Assembly (NCBI GenBank): GCA_021229015.1
Contig: CM037778.1
Location: 14,823,504 to 14,887,503 of the forward strand
Source: Solen grandis
Lineage: Eukaryota > Mollusca > Bivalvia > Adapedonta > Solenidae
DNA: 64,000 nt
Direction: 5' to 3'
The notes under the pieces are model-generated. The model did no database searches, was not told where the DNA came from, and saw nothing but the letters and a program-made list of their open reading frames with translations. Of this stretch, positions 36,868 to 50,428 are shown in pieces. Numbering within the stretch: the stretch's first letter is position 1; every line of letters begins with the position of its first letter. Both the position numbers and the translations under genes were made by a program.

Positions 36868-36968
36868 CATGGCTAGTCGGGGCATTTGAGTGATAGTTGC
36901 CCGAGGGCTATTATCAATTAGACGGGGCTATTATCACTCAAATGCCCCGACTACCCATTCATTGTTCT
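36868..36968. mobile_element. Compact inverted-repeat element
   Basis: TAGTCGGGGCATTTGAGTGA (36873-36892) is exactly mirrored by TCACTCAAATGCCCCGACTA (36936-36955), and ATAATACATGG outside is partly mirrored by TATAATACATA. Total about 100 bp; it folds into one long hairpin. Non-coding. Confidence 0.75.
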
Positions 36969-36969
36969 G

Positions 36970-39900
36970 TATAATACATATGTTTAATATATAACATTAT
37001 TTTGGCATTCTTTTTTTAATTTTAGTCAGAAAGCATACCGTAGATATTGGTATTTATTATTTTTACTCTTTTTGAAATGGATACATATCTTTACAACATT
37101 CTGAGTATTAAACTGGATTTAATTAAAGGTGGTCAAACTAGTGTACATTGTTCATGCATATCGGATTCATCCTAAATATACTGACAGACTATATGTATTG
37201 ATTAAATAGACATATATGTCTGTGTCAAGTGATATCTCATTAAATGACCAAATTGACTTATAATCAAAATTAAGTGCACAAATAATAACGAAAAAAAAAT
37301 GCATGCACGTTTTAGATATTATTCATATACAAACATACATAATTCATAAATTGTCAATAAAATGTTTTTACATGTGTGTAAACTTAGCAAATTTTGAAGT
37401 CAAATGGTGTTAAAAAGGAAAGACTGTTCAAAAGATAGGAATCCTGATAACGGCAATGTTTAATATTAAAAATGACGTCACACTTCTAAGGGCAATTATA
37501 ATGATAATCCTACTAGCAGGGCAAAGTTGTGATAAACCTTTTAAAACGTATTTTTGTTACCATATTTAGTAACATAATGTATTATTGGACTGTTTTCCAC
37601 TTAGGATAAAAAAAGATATGGCTTATGTGTCCTGTATAAAGTCAGGTCTGCCTGCAAATCATGGATTGATCAAGTCTTATACTGTTCACAACATTACTGG
37701 ATCTTTGAGATTAGGAGATGACCCATAAAACATGTTTCCAATTGACATGTCAAAATTGATGAACCTCCGCCCCAAATGCTTGTTGAAGAGAACAGAAGAA
37801 ATGATTGAAAGCAAGGTTCACATACATTTGTTTGTGGAAGTCATGCACAGGTTTTCACTTATTTAACAATTTATTTTGGGGCAGTCTGGCATTCAGTCAA
37901 AGCTTGCCTGTCAGTGGTACATCATGGTATATAATGGTCTTAGTGATAATAGGGTTGATTTTGTAGCTTCTGTAGTGCTTTTATACACATAATCACCTCA
38001 AAGGAAAGTAGGCATAGTGTTTTTATAGTGAGATTCGTTACTGTTTAGAAGGGCTGATAAGTTTGTCATGATCTCTTATACTCTCTACTGTCTCTCAGTT
38101 CTGTCTAAGTTGGCTCATGTTTTTAAGAAGGAAACTTCATGTATTGAAGTAGGGTGTTAATATAAATTTGTTCTTTTATGTCCAACCATCCATCCATCCT
38201 TTTGTCCGTCACAAAATCTTTTGTTGTGCATATCTCAAAAATAATATGAACCAGTCAAAGAACTTTATGGGAATGTTGATCCGCATGGCAAGTTGTGCAC
38301 CGAAGGTTTCGTTTTGAAAGTTTAATCCAGCCATAGCAGAATTAAGACCTCTAATATAGTGAATATGGCGCAGAGTGGGGTCGTCCTATGTCTAGTTGAC
38401 ACATTTCTTGTTATAAAGTAATTTGAAAACCAGTGCTATAGCTGATGCTGAGGTATATTCATTTTACGTTTTTCATCACAGGATCAGTTTTAGTAAGTAG
38501 ACAGCAGCCTTTTTAGATCTTGTAAAATATGTCCGTTTATGTTTATCTTTATGGAAGTTTTTACTTGAATTTCTTTGTCAAGGTTTAATTCAAAATTCAT
38601 TATGTTCTTGTCTTTATTTGGTTCATTCCTTAATGTCCAAACTACCATTATAAACAGATTCAAGATACAGTACCTCTGCCTTCATTGTCTATATAGAATA
38701 CTATCTAGGCTTTGTACATGTCTGTCTTAGTTTTAAATACATGCATGTTTTTCCTAAGTAATTTAATTTAAAAAATGTAAACATTAACTTGTCCTCTCTT
38801 TCCTATTTTCTGTTAGATAAAAAAGAACATCTATAAAACTTTGTATTTACATGATATAGCCAAGTTTTGCAGCAGAGAACTATTGTGTTTCACATTCTTA
38901 ATTTTTATATTTAAATTTTGAAATGGTTACATTGATTAGCTTTCTAATAATTTTTTACCAGTACAGTATTGTAAGCCAAATTTCCCAGAACAGTATAAGA
39001 GAGCTTTTAGAACACACATAGTTAAACCATCAGTTTGTACTGACACCAATGTTTAGATGAGTACAAATGAATCTGTTAAATACAATGTGCAATACTATGA
39101 ATAAGATATCATTTGCTCAACATGGTCATGTTATAGCGATGTGTCCAACTGTCCGTCCATACATGCTCACTTAGGTGGCTATAGGAACAATAGATAACAG
39201 TAAATTTCCTTTGATGTCATTCATTCCATTTGCTCTTATGTGGCTATAATTTGCTCTTATGTGGCTCGAGACAACAAAAGATTTGCCACGTATGTATCCA
39301 TACATGAGACGTCCGTGTGTCCGTATGACAGTCTGAGTAGTGTGTTTAATACTGGAACAGTCAAGAGCTAATTCATGCATTTGTTTAAATTTTATCATCA
39401 GTTTAATCTATGTCAAAATCCATTGAAGATAAATCTAAAGTAACTTGGACTTAGATACTAGATTGAGTTTCTTGTGTTCATTTTCTTTACTTGTAAACTG
39501 TGTTTTGATTGGCTGATAGAGTATGATATTTTCATTGGCTGGCTGCGGATAGTGTTTTATCATTGACTAATACAGAGCACAATGTATCATCATTAGCCAA
39601 TAGAGCAAAATGTAACAAACTGTTGTTTTTTCATAGGCATACAGGTTACATTGGATTTATTTCATCGGTTGACCGTTGATAATTTATATTGGTTTCTATA
39701 GAGTACATAATTTTTTTAAAGTTTCATGTGGTAAAGATAGATAAAGAAACATGGATGTAGTGTATACATCATGTATAGATGAACATGTATTAATGTACTT
39801 GATAACATGAGATTGAGTATTAGGCAAAACTGTCATTATTCGTCTGTTGAAACAATACAGTCTGACTTATATTAGTGGTCACCTCTGAAAAACAGCATGT

Positions 39901-40575
39901 AAACAAAGGCCTGTGACTGGATTCTGAATCTAGATATCTGGAGATTCAATTAACCTCTGAATTACAGCTGCCTCCAGGTAAAGGCAAGATTTTAGTTTCC
40001 CTTGATTGACCTCAGGCCACAAGTGTTACTGTCAGTTAATTGGCTTTAAATTGAAATCATCGATCATTAGAATACAGTAGTGAGATATTTTGTCTTAATA
40101 CTAGAAAGCTTAGACTGGTAAAAGATAACTTTGATATAAGACTTGTGTAAAGGATAATTCTAAGTGTCTGCCATTGACAAGCTGCATCTTCAGTCATGGA
40201 CACGTTGTTTGTGTGACAGTTTATTCTCTTGTAAATTTAGTGAAGAAAACATGGAAAAAAAACCAGGAATGACAACAAAGATTGGTGTATTAGTTTGTCT
40301 TAGTATAGGAAAACTATCCATTTCATGCATGAACATACTGAGAATTCTAGAGCAAGTACTGGAAGGAGTTAAAAACTGAAATGGAATGTACCGGGTATAT
40401 GGAAATTTAACAAGGGAAGATCACGTGAGGTATAATAATCCCTAAACTGGCAGCCTAAAGCAGTTTGTTTGCATACTACAGGTGGTGATTACATACTTTT
40501 GATTTCAATGTAAAAGTTCTTGGTGTTGTGCTGACGTTTAGTATCATTATCATAGTAGTTCAATTATATAGCAGC
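36970..40575. other. Intergenic AT-rich DNA, no gene recognised
   Basis: Between the convergent NEK-like and RanBP9/10 genes. No open frame has conserved motifs. Repeat-like blocks occur at 38180-38400 (GTCCGTCACAAAATCTTTTG through GTCGTCCTATGTCTAG) and at 39165-39350 (listed separately). Confidence 0.5.
39165..39345 (+). repeat. Dispersed repeat, copy 1
   Basis: Shares TAGGAACAATAGATAACAGT, TGATGTCATTCATTCC, ACAACAAAAGATTTGCCACG and GTATGTATCCAT with the reverse complement of 52440-52610. About 175 bp at moderate divergence. This copy has an internal duplication, TTTGCTCTTATGTGGCT. Class unknown. Confidence 0.65.
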
Positions 40576-40578
40576 GCC

Positions 40579-40812
40579 AAGGTAAGGCCAAAAAAAAAAA
40601 AGTTCCATTTCTGGTCTCCAGCAAATAAAAAAGAGGGTCGGGAGGTCAGGATTTTATTTTTTATTTTTTTTAAATAAAACAAAAGATAAAAAAAAGGAAA
40701 TATTTTTTTTAAAGGCGGAAAGGTAAAAAAAACTCTGGGGTCGGTCGTAAAAAGGTGGGTCGGTCAGGCAACCAGAAACGGAACTGTTTTTTTTTTGTTT
40801 TTTTTTTGCCTA
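40579..40812. mobile_element. Short inverted-repeat element with A/T-rich interior
   Basis: GGCCAAAAAAAAAAAGTTCC-ATTTCTGGTCTCC (from 40588) is mirrored by GGTTGCCTGACCG-side CAACCAGAAACGGAAC and a T-run ending TTTTGCC at 40770-40809. The interior has GGGTCGGGAGGTCAGG and GGGTCGGTCGTAAAAAGG. Non-coding, MITE-like. Confidence 0.6.
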
Positions 40813-41904
40813 ATAACAAGATAAGGAAAGTAAGGGTAATAATTTATGTCATGGTGGATCAAATATAACCATAAAAGCTCTAAATATTGTTGAAATTCAA
40901 ACCAGTTTTCATTAATAGCACAATTAACTTTACTATTGTCAACATCCATAAAAAAGCAAATGTCTGTGATACATACAATAACTTATCATAGAATCGCTTT
41001 ATTAGGTTTTATTTTGTTTTGATAATTTTTCAAACGTTTGTTGTTATGTCATTATTGGATATTTTCCGGCCAGAATAGTGTTTAGTAACGTTTTATACAT
41101 GTATCGTGTCTCAACTGATTCTCTATATTTTGAATTGTAAACCAAATAATTAAAATTGATATTTTTTAGAAAATTTTTATCTATACTTTAGACATTCCAG
41201 AGATTTATAACACAAGTTTTTTTGTTGATATCGTCCTTGCCAATTACAAATTTTTACCCCTGCAAGTTTTCAAAATGACTTTTCTACCTGTATATTTATA
41301 ACTCTCTTATATATAGTGAATGTCTTTTAATGTTTTCATTTGAAGCTCATATTTTTTCCTTAACTATTTAAGAGATTTTTGTTTGCTCTGTTTTATATTG
41401 AGCTCTTACTTAATTCTACTTGTTTTATACCTCATTTACAAAGCTTCTGCTAAGCTCTTTTTAAAGCTCTCCTAGTGTAGAGTAAGTACAACTCTTCAGC
41501 TGAGCTTCTGTTTGATTTTAAAAGAACTGTAAATAAGATGTTGTTTCATTTTGATCACATTTTTAACTTTATTTATGAACCACTGGATTTGTGTATATAA
41601 GCTAGGGTATGTCTGATTTATTTGTCTTTTCAATTTGAACTTTTCCTCAGCTCAATGTTTTTCATTTGTCTGCAAATCATAGTACCATATAAGTAATTGT
41701 ACAAGTCACTAGGAGACCTAAGCACAATTGAAAACATTGGAAGTTTTTTTTCAAAGCTACTGTTTGAAGTAATCATATTTTTTCCCCCATCTGGATGACA
41801 GACTCTTAATTTAATTAAGAGAGTATGCCATAAACCTGATCCAGCTTTCTCAAAATACTTGAGTGGAGTCTTGCCCTGTCCCTGCAATATATTAAAGGTT
41901 TATA

Positions 41905-42010
41905 GGTGCCTTGGATCAAGGGGTTAGCACCTTTAATGATCTTCTAGAGCACAAAGTACTGGTCCAACCCAGGAACAGTTTTGGTAAATTTTGTAAGAAC
42001 TTGGTTTCTA
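41905..42010 (+). mobile_element. SINE 3' fragment
   Basis: AGTACTGGTCCAACCCAGGA and TTTGTAAGAACTTGGTTTC match the tail of the SINE at 43888-44070. No tRNA-like head is visible. Confidence 0.55.
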
Positions 42011-42640
42011 AATGACATAAAAAGAAATGGACTTAAACAATGATTATGTTTTGCTTTATAGTTACAAATGTCTTCCAGATATTAGCTTTGAGTCATGGTT
42101 TGCTTACAGTCTTGGTAAAACATTACTCAGCAATTGTTTAACAATTTGGTTAAGATGATTTGTTATGATCACATGTTTTGACATGTTTTATGGCAATCAT
42201 GCCTGCAGATTTCAGTAGAGATAAACACATTTTGTCTGTGTTGAGGAAAGTATCAGCTTGAAAAGATAATTGAAAAGTACATGTGTACGAGAATGTGTAA
42301 TGAGAGACTGGGTGTGTGCCGATCTAGATACTAACTGTATATATCATGTTGTCCGTCCAGGATGATTCTCTGCGTTTGTTCTCAGAACAGATTACTAATA
42401 AACATGTCATGAAGAGCCCTTTGTTCTTTTTGTTTACTTCCCTTTGTGAACCCTTGGTTATACTGGAATCATTCAACATAGTTCATACAAATTTTCTGAA
42501 GCAAAATTTCAGAGTTTTTCAAGTTTATTTTAAGGCCTTAAAATTCAAAATTAAGGACTTGCATAAACCACAACTTAAGCTTTAAATTTTAAGGCATGAC
42601 AGGGATGAACCTCAATTTTGTAAGAACTTGATAAACACTT

Positions 42641-43622
42641 TCTAGCTCACCTGAGCACAACGTGCTCAGTATGAGCTTTTTTGATCGCCTTTTGTCCGTC
42701 GTCCGTGCGTCCGGCGTCATAAATTTTCTTTAAACAACAGCTCCTCCTAAACCACTTGGCCAAATTTGAAGCTCTACCGAAGTTATTCAAATGGTTCCAG
42801 TCCGTTGCATATCTGGGTCACAGGAGCTAAAAATAGATTTTTAAAGTGAAATCTTTAAAAATCTTCTTCTCCAAAACCGCAAGGCCTAGAGCTTAGATAT
42901 CTGCTGTGTGGCATTGTTTTATAGGCCATTACAAAGTTTGTTCAAATCATGACCCTGGGGTCAAAATTGGCCCCGCCCCAGGGATCACTTGATAAGAAAA
43001 ACTAAAAAATATTCTTGTCAGAAACCACAAGGCCTGGAGTTTAAATATTTGGTGTGTGTGGCATTGTCTTGGGGACCATTACCAAGTTTGTTCAAATCAT
43101 GACCCTGGGGTCGTAATTAGCCCCGCCCTAGGGATCACTTGATTTTACATAGACTTATACTAGAATAAGAAAAACTAGAAAAATCTTATCAGAAACCACA
43201 TAGCCTAGAGTTTTGATATTTGATGAGTAACATGGCCTAGTGAACATCTACCAATTTTGATCAAATCATGGCCCTGGGGTTAAAATTGACCTTGTCCTAG
43301 GGGTCACTTGATTTTACATAGACTTTTATAGGAAAACCTTCAAAAGATCTTCAAGCTTGGAGTTGTTTGAGATGTTTACTTCTGGACTCATCCAAGTTTG
43401 TTCAAATCATGGCACTGGTGTCAAAATTGACCCCGCCATGAGTCACTTGATTTTAGATAGACTTATTAGAGCTATGGCCTTCAAAGTTTGGATGGCTGAC
43501 ACAGTTTTTGTGATGAATTTAGATGATCTTGCTGTACTTCTACATACATTATGTATTCAGTATGACTCGTCATTGAGGGCAATGTTTCTCAGGTGAGTGA
43601 TTCTGGGCTATCATGGCCCAAA
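42641..43622 (-). mobile_element. Tandem-core hairpin element (family A), complete reverse copy
   Basis: The right end is at the low-coordinate side: hairpin AGCTCACCTGAGCACAACGT-GCTCAGTATGAGCT, then GATCGCCTTTTGTCCGTCGTCC. The core has about four units of roughly 120-170 bp with CAAATCATGACCCTGGGGTC (42934, 43096, 43264 and a variant near 43405). The left end at 43622-43575 reads, on the minus strand, GGGCCATGATAGCCC then ACTCACCTGAGAAAC. Non-coding. Confidence 0.75.
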
Positions 43623-43887
43623 ATTGATCAATATCTTCATTTCAAATTCCAGTGTTTTTCAAGGGTTTATAAGGCATAATGTGATTTTCAAGGGTTTTTC
43701 AAGACAGACATCAAATTCAAGGGTGTTTCAAGACCTGTTAACCATGTTCAAGCTGCCTATGTCACAAAATGAGGTTAATGTGAAGTTAGACTGGGACTTG
43801 AACCCTGGACCTTGAGTTTTACCAGGCTGTTTATGGGGGACCACATTCACTTCCAGCCACATTTATTTCATAAAGCCAATTTGGTAC

Positions 43888-44070
43888 AAAGAGGGCGCTG
43901 TGGTCCAGTGGTAACGTATCCGATTACGGATCCGAAGGTTGTGGGTTTGAACCCTGTTGGAGGAAAGAATTCTTCACCTTCCCGGGCGCAAAGAACTGGT
44001 CCAACCCAGGAATCGTCGAGAGGGATTAGTATAAGTTGTAAGAACTTGTTTCCCAGTCGATGGAAAATAA
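43888..44070 (+). mobile_element. tRNA-derived SINE (family 2)
   Basis: The tRNA-like head has the A box TGTGGTCCAGTGGTAACG and B box GGGTTTGAACCC. Tail sequence GAACTGGTCCAACCCAGGAA and GTTGTAAGAACTTGTTTCCC is shared with the fragments at 33030 and 41905. The head continues into the tail without a tRNA 3' end, so this is not a tRNA gene. Confidence 0.75.
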
Positions 44071-44162
44071 CTAAGTTTAAACTGGTACAAAGACATTACA
44101 CACTAACCTCACCAACATTATCTACCGGTAATGTGCAAATTTCTCAAACACAAAAGATAATT

Positions 44163-44347
44163 AACCCTTTAGCCTCATACTGGTATGTTTTCATGTCTCG
44201 GCAAACAAAACAGACCATTGCCGAGGGTTTCCTCTATTTGCTCATACAATATTGTATCTCAGATCCCGTTCGTAGAGCAATGAAAAATCCTATTTAAAGT
44301 TCATTAAATCATAAATTTGTACTTAAACATTCATGAGGTATAAGGTT
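44163..44347. mobile_element. TTAA-ended MITE, second family copy
   Basis: Ends TTAACCCTTTAGCCTCAT and ATGAGGTATAAGGTTAA, about 185 bp apart. The interior has GAGCAATGAAAAATCC and AAATTTGTACTTAAACATTC related to the copy ending at 36837. Non-coding. Confidence 0.65.
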
Positions 44348-44424
44348 AATCTTTGGTAATTCTAGTTTGTGAAATATAAAGATAGATATTCATATTTTCA
44401 TGTACACTTATATGACAAATATGT

Positions 44425-44714
44425 TTGTTTGTTGGGTTTAACGTCCCACAAACAGTATTTCAGTCATTTGGAGACGAGATATAATGCTGCCACACTGCAG
44501 TATCACGCCGTAGACATGTGGCATGATACCACACCTAATCACATTATCCTGACACCGGACCAACCAGTCCTGCAACTACCCTTATATGCTGAGCGCCAAG
44601 CAAGGGAACTATAACAGTACCATTTTTTACAACTTTGGTATGTTGCGGCCGGGGATCGAACCCATGACCTCCCACTCCCGAGGCGGATGCTTTAACCACT
44701 CGGCCACCAGCGAC
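44425..44714 (-). mobile_element. tRNA-derived SINE (family 1), well preserved
   Basis: On the minus strand the head is at 44714-44640, with A box TGGCCGAGTGGTTAAAGC and B box GGGTTCGATCCCC. The body runs to GTTTAACCCAACAAAC. It contains GGTGTGGTATCATGCCACAT and CTGAAATACTGTTTG. It differs from the copy at 7500-7810 by many substitutions but is colinear over its length. Confidence 0.8.
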
Positions 44715-46498
44715 GGTATACGACGAATAAGAAAACATTTATTATGACAACTTTCTGATGACTAAGATCAAGGTTATACATAATATTTCAGAGTAATGGG
44801 CATCTACTATAAAGATAATTTGCATGTAAAAAAAATGAGGAAATGCGTAACGTACCATACATATATACAAGCAAGACGGGTTTAACTTTAATCTTTATTT
44901 TCCTATCACACAAATGTAGTTAATAATTATAATTTATACCATAATAATAAAAAAATCAACTCCGCTGAAGATACCAATTTCTCATTTACATAATAACATC
45001 TCGAATACAACAACGTGACTTGTTTCAAGTGAATCAGACGGTCTATAACACAAATATAACAAATGATCCATGCTCACAATCACCCTCTGTTACGATATTT
45101 CATCTCGTCAAGCAATACATGTACCTGCTACAGCTATGCAAAGTACTGAATAATGAAATTGATCGATATATCTCAACTTTAAACTGACTTTGTACATCAT
45201 CAAGGAAGCATACACATTTTGTTTATATATCTATCCATTTTCAAAGCAATGTAGCAATGTAAAACCTTTCCAGATTTTTTTTCACTATCCCTCTTGTCAT
45301 TGTCTGAGTAGCACCAGCGCTTAGTGCAATGGAAGTTGTAAATGAAATATTGACTGGAGAAAGGTTCACGCCCACAGCTTCTTCTGACACAAAGCACTGA
45401 GTTCTAGTCCCTTTTTTTACTGAAAATAAAACCTATCTTCATGTACATATAATTCCAACCATTTTGTTCTGTGACAGTTCTTAAATAATAATTCCCCTAC
45501 ACACAAAAAATAAGTGGGGGGGGGGGGGGGGGGGGAATTCACTGATGTGAGCCATCACATCTTTTTGTAACTTTACTGTATGGAAATTATTTCAGGCATA
45601 CAATATGATTGACCATTTCATAAAAGTCAACCATAGAGAATGTCATATTATAGGCACATTTTGTTTTCCTGCATCAATGATGTTTATTTCTTCGTAACTT
45701 TGGCAGTAAACATAAAATTCCTTGGCTTTAATGGAAAAATGGCAGACACCAAATGTGAGATCATAACAAAATCAAAACTTAACATAATAACAAAAAAAAG
45801 CCCTTAAACAATTTAAAATTTTTTTGGATAACTAAATATATACCATAAACTGTAATACCCTAAACCGCCCAGAATTTTAGTATTGCGCAAGACTATAATT
45901 GCTGTAAATATTGACTTCAAATAAAAAATAAATACAACTATGATGCAGTTGCATGCCATATGTATCAGGCTTGCCCTAACATGGCATAGGTTCGATACTA
46001 CCAGGTTTCGTTGGAATCTGACAAATGGTAGCTGAGAATAGTGTCAACAAATATTGTACAGACAGATGGACACGGGCAATCTAGATCTTACTGTAAGCGT
46101 CCTTTAATTCTGAACAAGTTTCACTATCTGTTCTTCTTCACTTGAAAGTACTGATGGGTGGTTAACAGTGTAAAACCTGGTCAGACGCGGGAATTCCTTG
46201 CAAGCTGATCTTTTATATACTAGCCTTTAATAGCTTTTATGCAGTAAAGTATCTTTATTAATTTCAAGATTTTAACTTCCTTATACCGTGGTAAGACACT
46301 ATCTTTGCACTGTCACATATCTAGTGTGTAAAACAGAGCTTCCAGATCCAAATCTTGTCCATCATTGCCTCTGGCTCTTCGAGACAAAAAAAAAATCTGC
46401 CTTTTTTCCTGACATTTCTAAACTGCCTGGAATTTATAGGACTGTCTTGAGAAATATCAGCAGATCAAGTCCTCAGAATTCATCAGATTAAGAGTCTG

Positions 46499-46740
46499 TT
46501 AACCCTTTCCCTCATATAGACTCATTTTGATGCCCTCAATAGGTATCACATAAAGCCTGATCTGTAGAAAACCACAGTTAAACCTTACCAAATTTAATGA
46601 CAAAATCCTCATTTCCAGACCACTGAGGAGCAGCGAACAGCATAAAACCTGATCAGCCTGCGAGTAACTCACAGGCTGATCTGGTTTTATGCTGTTCGCA
46701 TAGGTCTTTTCATGGTTTCCTCTATGAGGGAAAGGGTTAA
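46499..46740 (+). mobile_element. TTAA-flanked MITE (piggyBac-type), copy 2
   Basis: Ends TTAACCCTTTCCCTCATATA and TATGAGGGAAAGGGTTAA; 242 bp. The internal palindrome GATCAGCCTGCGAGTAACTC-ACAGGCTGATC is nearly perfect. Colinear with 53946-54187. Confidence 0.85.
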
Positions 46741-48384
46741 TGTCCCTTGGACCTTCAACACAAAATTCCAAACCTCACTGACATTTATTTCATTGATTAC
46801 AATCAGAGGTTCCAGCATTGTTTTCCTCATCTGAAAAAAATATCACAAGATTTAGTCAATTTATATTTTCATATTCTAACGAGGATGTTCATATCCATCA
46901 GCTTGGTGGGAAAGCCAAAGCTAAAGAGACCCACTTCATAATTTAACCAATAAATCAGTGTACCACCTCCACAAGTTATATACAATCTATAGTTTATGTC
47001 CTCCACAATGTACTATCAACAATAATTGCACAATCCATTCTAAGCAATTTCATTATAATTCATCTCTGCTACCATTTCCAAATCTCATAACTGATTACGC
47101 TTATTCTAGTTCAATCTGAGTACCAAAGAAAGCTGATGGATAGACACTAGTCAGCATTGCCTCTTGAATCTCTGGATAGACTCCTGTCAGCGTTACCTCT
47201 TGAATCTCTGGATAGACACCTCGAAAGTGGCTAGTCAGGAAACAAGAGAAAAGAGCCTGCATGGCAACTACATGGAGACCAAGTATGTAATGTTTGTTCT
47301 GGATCTTGTGACTGGTTCTTTATCAGAGGTTGGCTACTTGTTCCAGGTTTTAACTGTTCTATTCAATGTCTGGAACATCAATAACATGTGGAACGTTTTT
47401 ATCTTTCAGCACCAAGGACATGGAGACTTGTGACTTGTTTTGTTTGGTTTTTACGTCCGTCCTACTGACAGAATTTCAGTCATTAGGAGACTATGTCTAC
47501 TTGAGACAGGTATTAAGACTGCAGTATCCTGTTATAGACATGTGGCTTGATACCAGTCATATTATCCTTACATTGAGCAAACCAGTCCTGGTATATGCAG
47601 CCAGATACCAGTACAGATTTTAAAATCTTTGGTATGGCTTGTGAACTGGTTATTACCATGATGCTTTTGATGTCCTAAATGATTTTTCCTAGTTTATGCA
47701 GTTAACATTTAAGCCCCATCTTAAACCTGTTATCAGGAGATGATGACTGGGTCAAGTAATCACAGTATCACATACAAGCCAATGTGCTCCCATGGTCAGA
47801 CACTGACCACATAATTTGACTGACCACATGATGCCTGATTATAAATAGTTGCTGATAAATACTAAACTCTTACTTTCTTTCCAATGCTTCTTGATATGGT
47901 TCAAAAACGACGAAAGATTCTAAGAAGCTGAAACCTTACATTAAATTAGATCATGTACAGTACTGACTCAAATTTGCAGATAATCTTTCTTAACTTCTCT
48001 CTCACAAGCGAACACCATACATCTGATTTTCCAAAATTTATTTTATCTGACACCATACAGTTAATTTTCCAAAATATATTTTTATATCATTTTTTTTCAT
48101 CTGCATTAAACTGACATCAAGTTTCAATAAAATGGCACAAAATGTGTTTAAATGCCACATTGACAGTACTTTACAAAGATAGAACCACCAACCAAACTCA
48201 AGCCAGCTGGAGGGCTTCCTCACATGAAAGATTCCAACCAACAACCATGAGAAGCCGAGAGACTAAGCCATGGAATATGAAGCAACATGATGTTGCTATT
48301 TAACACTTAATATCTGGAAAAATCTGATCAGAGTTGTTTCCCTTGTTTATTTTCTGACATTAGAGCTTTTCAGAGATTATAAAC

Positions 48385-49404
48385 AACAAGAGGCCCATGA
48401 TGGCCCTAAATCGCTCACCTGAGATAAATAGGTTGACCCAAGGAACATCTGTACCAATTTATTTTAAAATCTGGCCAGCAGTTTTGAAGAAGATGATTTT
48501 TAAAGTTTTCATATTTTTTTTCTTTTTGTTGCCATGGCAACCAGAGTTCTACATGGATCAAGTTTATTTTAGCAGCTTTTGTGAAGGTTGACCCAAGGAT
48601 CATCCCTGCCAAGTTTAATCTAAATCTGTCCAGTGGTTTCAGAGGAGATGTTGTTTAAAGGTTTCTCTATGTACATATAAGGCAAATAAGCCCCGCCCCT
48701 GGCGGCCATGTTTTTTTACGGATCAGAATAATTTTAGCAACTTTGGTAGAGGTTGACCCAAGGAACATCTGTACCAATGTATTTAAAATCTGGCCAGTAG
48801 TTTTGAAGAAGATGATTTTTAAAGTTTTCATTTTTTTTCCTTTTTGTTGCCATGGCAACCAGAGTTCTACATGGATCAAATTTTTTTTTAGCAACTTTTG
48901 TGAAGGTTGACCAAGGATCATCCCTGCCAATTTTAATCAAATTCTGTCCAGTGGTTTCAGAGGAGATGTTGTTTAAAGGTTTCTCTATATACATATAAGA
49001 CAAATAAGCCCGCCCCTGGCGGCCATGTTTTTTTACGGATCGGAATAATTTTAGAAACTTTCGTAGAGGTTGACCCAAGGAACATCTGTACAATTTATTT
49101 TAAAATCTGGCAGTAGTTTTGAAGAAGATGATTTTTAAAGTTTTCATTTTTTTCCCCTTTTTGTTGCCATGGCAACCAGAGTTCTAAATGGAATACAATT
49201 CTTTGAACAACTTTGAAAGGGGACCACCCAAGGAACATCCCTGTAAAGTTTTATCAAAATTGACCAAGCGGTTAAGGAGGAGATGTCGTTTGAAGCAAAA
49301 TGTTGACGGACGACGGACGGATGGACGACGGACGGACGACGGACGGACGACGGACGAAGACCGGTCACAATAGCTCACCTTGAGCCTCTGGCTCAGGTGA
49401 GCTA
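48385..49404 (+). mobile_element. Tandem-core hairpin element (family A), long-unit variant
   Basis: Left end ACAAGAGGCCCATGATGGCC followed by CGCTCACCTGAGATAA. The core has three units of about 318 bp, starting GTTGACCCAAGGAACATCTG at 48432, 48752 and 49068, each including TTGCCATGGCAACCAGAGTT. A microsatellite-like (GGACGGACGAC)n occupies 49302-49352. The right-end hairpin AGCTCACCTTGAGCCTCTGG-CTCAGGTGAGCT is at 49373-49404. Non-coding. Confidence 0.8.
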
Positions 49405-50165
49405 AAAATGGTCGATACAGAGTTAAACTGATTTTCCATGGTAACCAGACAGAACATACACTTTATAAATGGTAGCAGTGAAATCCTCGGGCTTGAAGAT
49501 CTTACACATCACAATAACACATGCCGTTCTGTTAAATAGCCTCAACATCAACACCAAAATATACAGATATATCACTCAGTTTAAATAACACATAAACAGT
49601 TTACATACATAACAGTGACATGGTGTCTATATTACAATTTCCCATCCCATATAAACCTTGTAGGGCAAGCAATTTCCACATACAAAATGTACATGTAGTT
49701 AATTTAACATGTTACACTATCAAATTCCTTCAACACTGTACAATACTTCTAGAGGTTTAAAAATAATGCCAAAAGTCAACAGAGTGCTTCTAATACAGAG
49801 AACATAAAACAAGCAAGGACTGTTTAAAATAATTCTTCTAGCCTAAAATTTTAAATTTGTCCAGAGAAATGGCAGATATTCATTCAAGATTAAAATATTC
49901 CAAGATGTTATTGGATAGCAACAAAATGTAAAATCTGAGATATTAAAATTGCTGATATGTTGTTTTTCATGAGCACAAGAAATATTTTCAAGGAACTTTT
50001 TAAACAGTCCTCGTTTGTAGATGGTCATCAGGTATTCCAGAAAGACTAAGATGCTTTTAAGTCGTAAAATATCTACAATTCATAGTATATTTCTTACATA
50101 TGGAATAAGGGTTCCAGTTCATTACCAGTCAAGAAAGTATTGAACACTCAGACACAAACCCAGAC

Positions 50166-50428
50166 TTGACTTGACTTGACTTGACTATTTGAGTTTACCC
50201 TCGCTTCGACAGTATTTCAGTTAAATAGCGACGTCCAGCTAATTACAGGTGGAGAAAGACACTGAATGCACGGAGGCATTCGGGTAGAACCACCGTACTA
50301 CCGCAAGCCAGCTGGAAGGCTTCCTCATGTGAAAATCTGAATGACCCTGCCGGGATTCGAACCCACGCGGTGAGGGGCTGAGTGAGTGTGAAAGTCAGCA
50401 ACTTTACCCTCTCGACCATGGAGGCCCC
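50166..50428 (-). mobile_element. tRNA-derived SINE (family 3)
   Basis: On the minus strand the head near 50428-50345 has A-box-like TGGTCGAGAGGGTAAAG and B box GGGTTCGAATCCC. The body contains GAGGAAGCCTTCCAGCTGGC and ends near a (CTTGA)n run (50166-50185). A partial copy is at 59889-59940. Confidence 0.7.

Noticed and set aside
41630..41887. An 85-codon minus-strand open frame in the intergenic region
   Set aside because: No known motif, no initiator context or splice partner; length is compatible with chance.
44640..44714. tRNA gene (Ser/Leu-like) on the minus strand
   Set aside because: A and B boxes are good, but the sequence continues into a SINE body shared with other copies, so it is a retroposon head. 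The same applies to 7735-7808, 43898-43970, 50345-50428 and 30128-30200.
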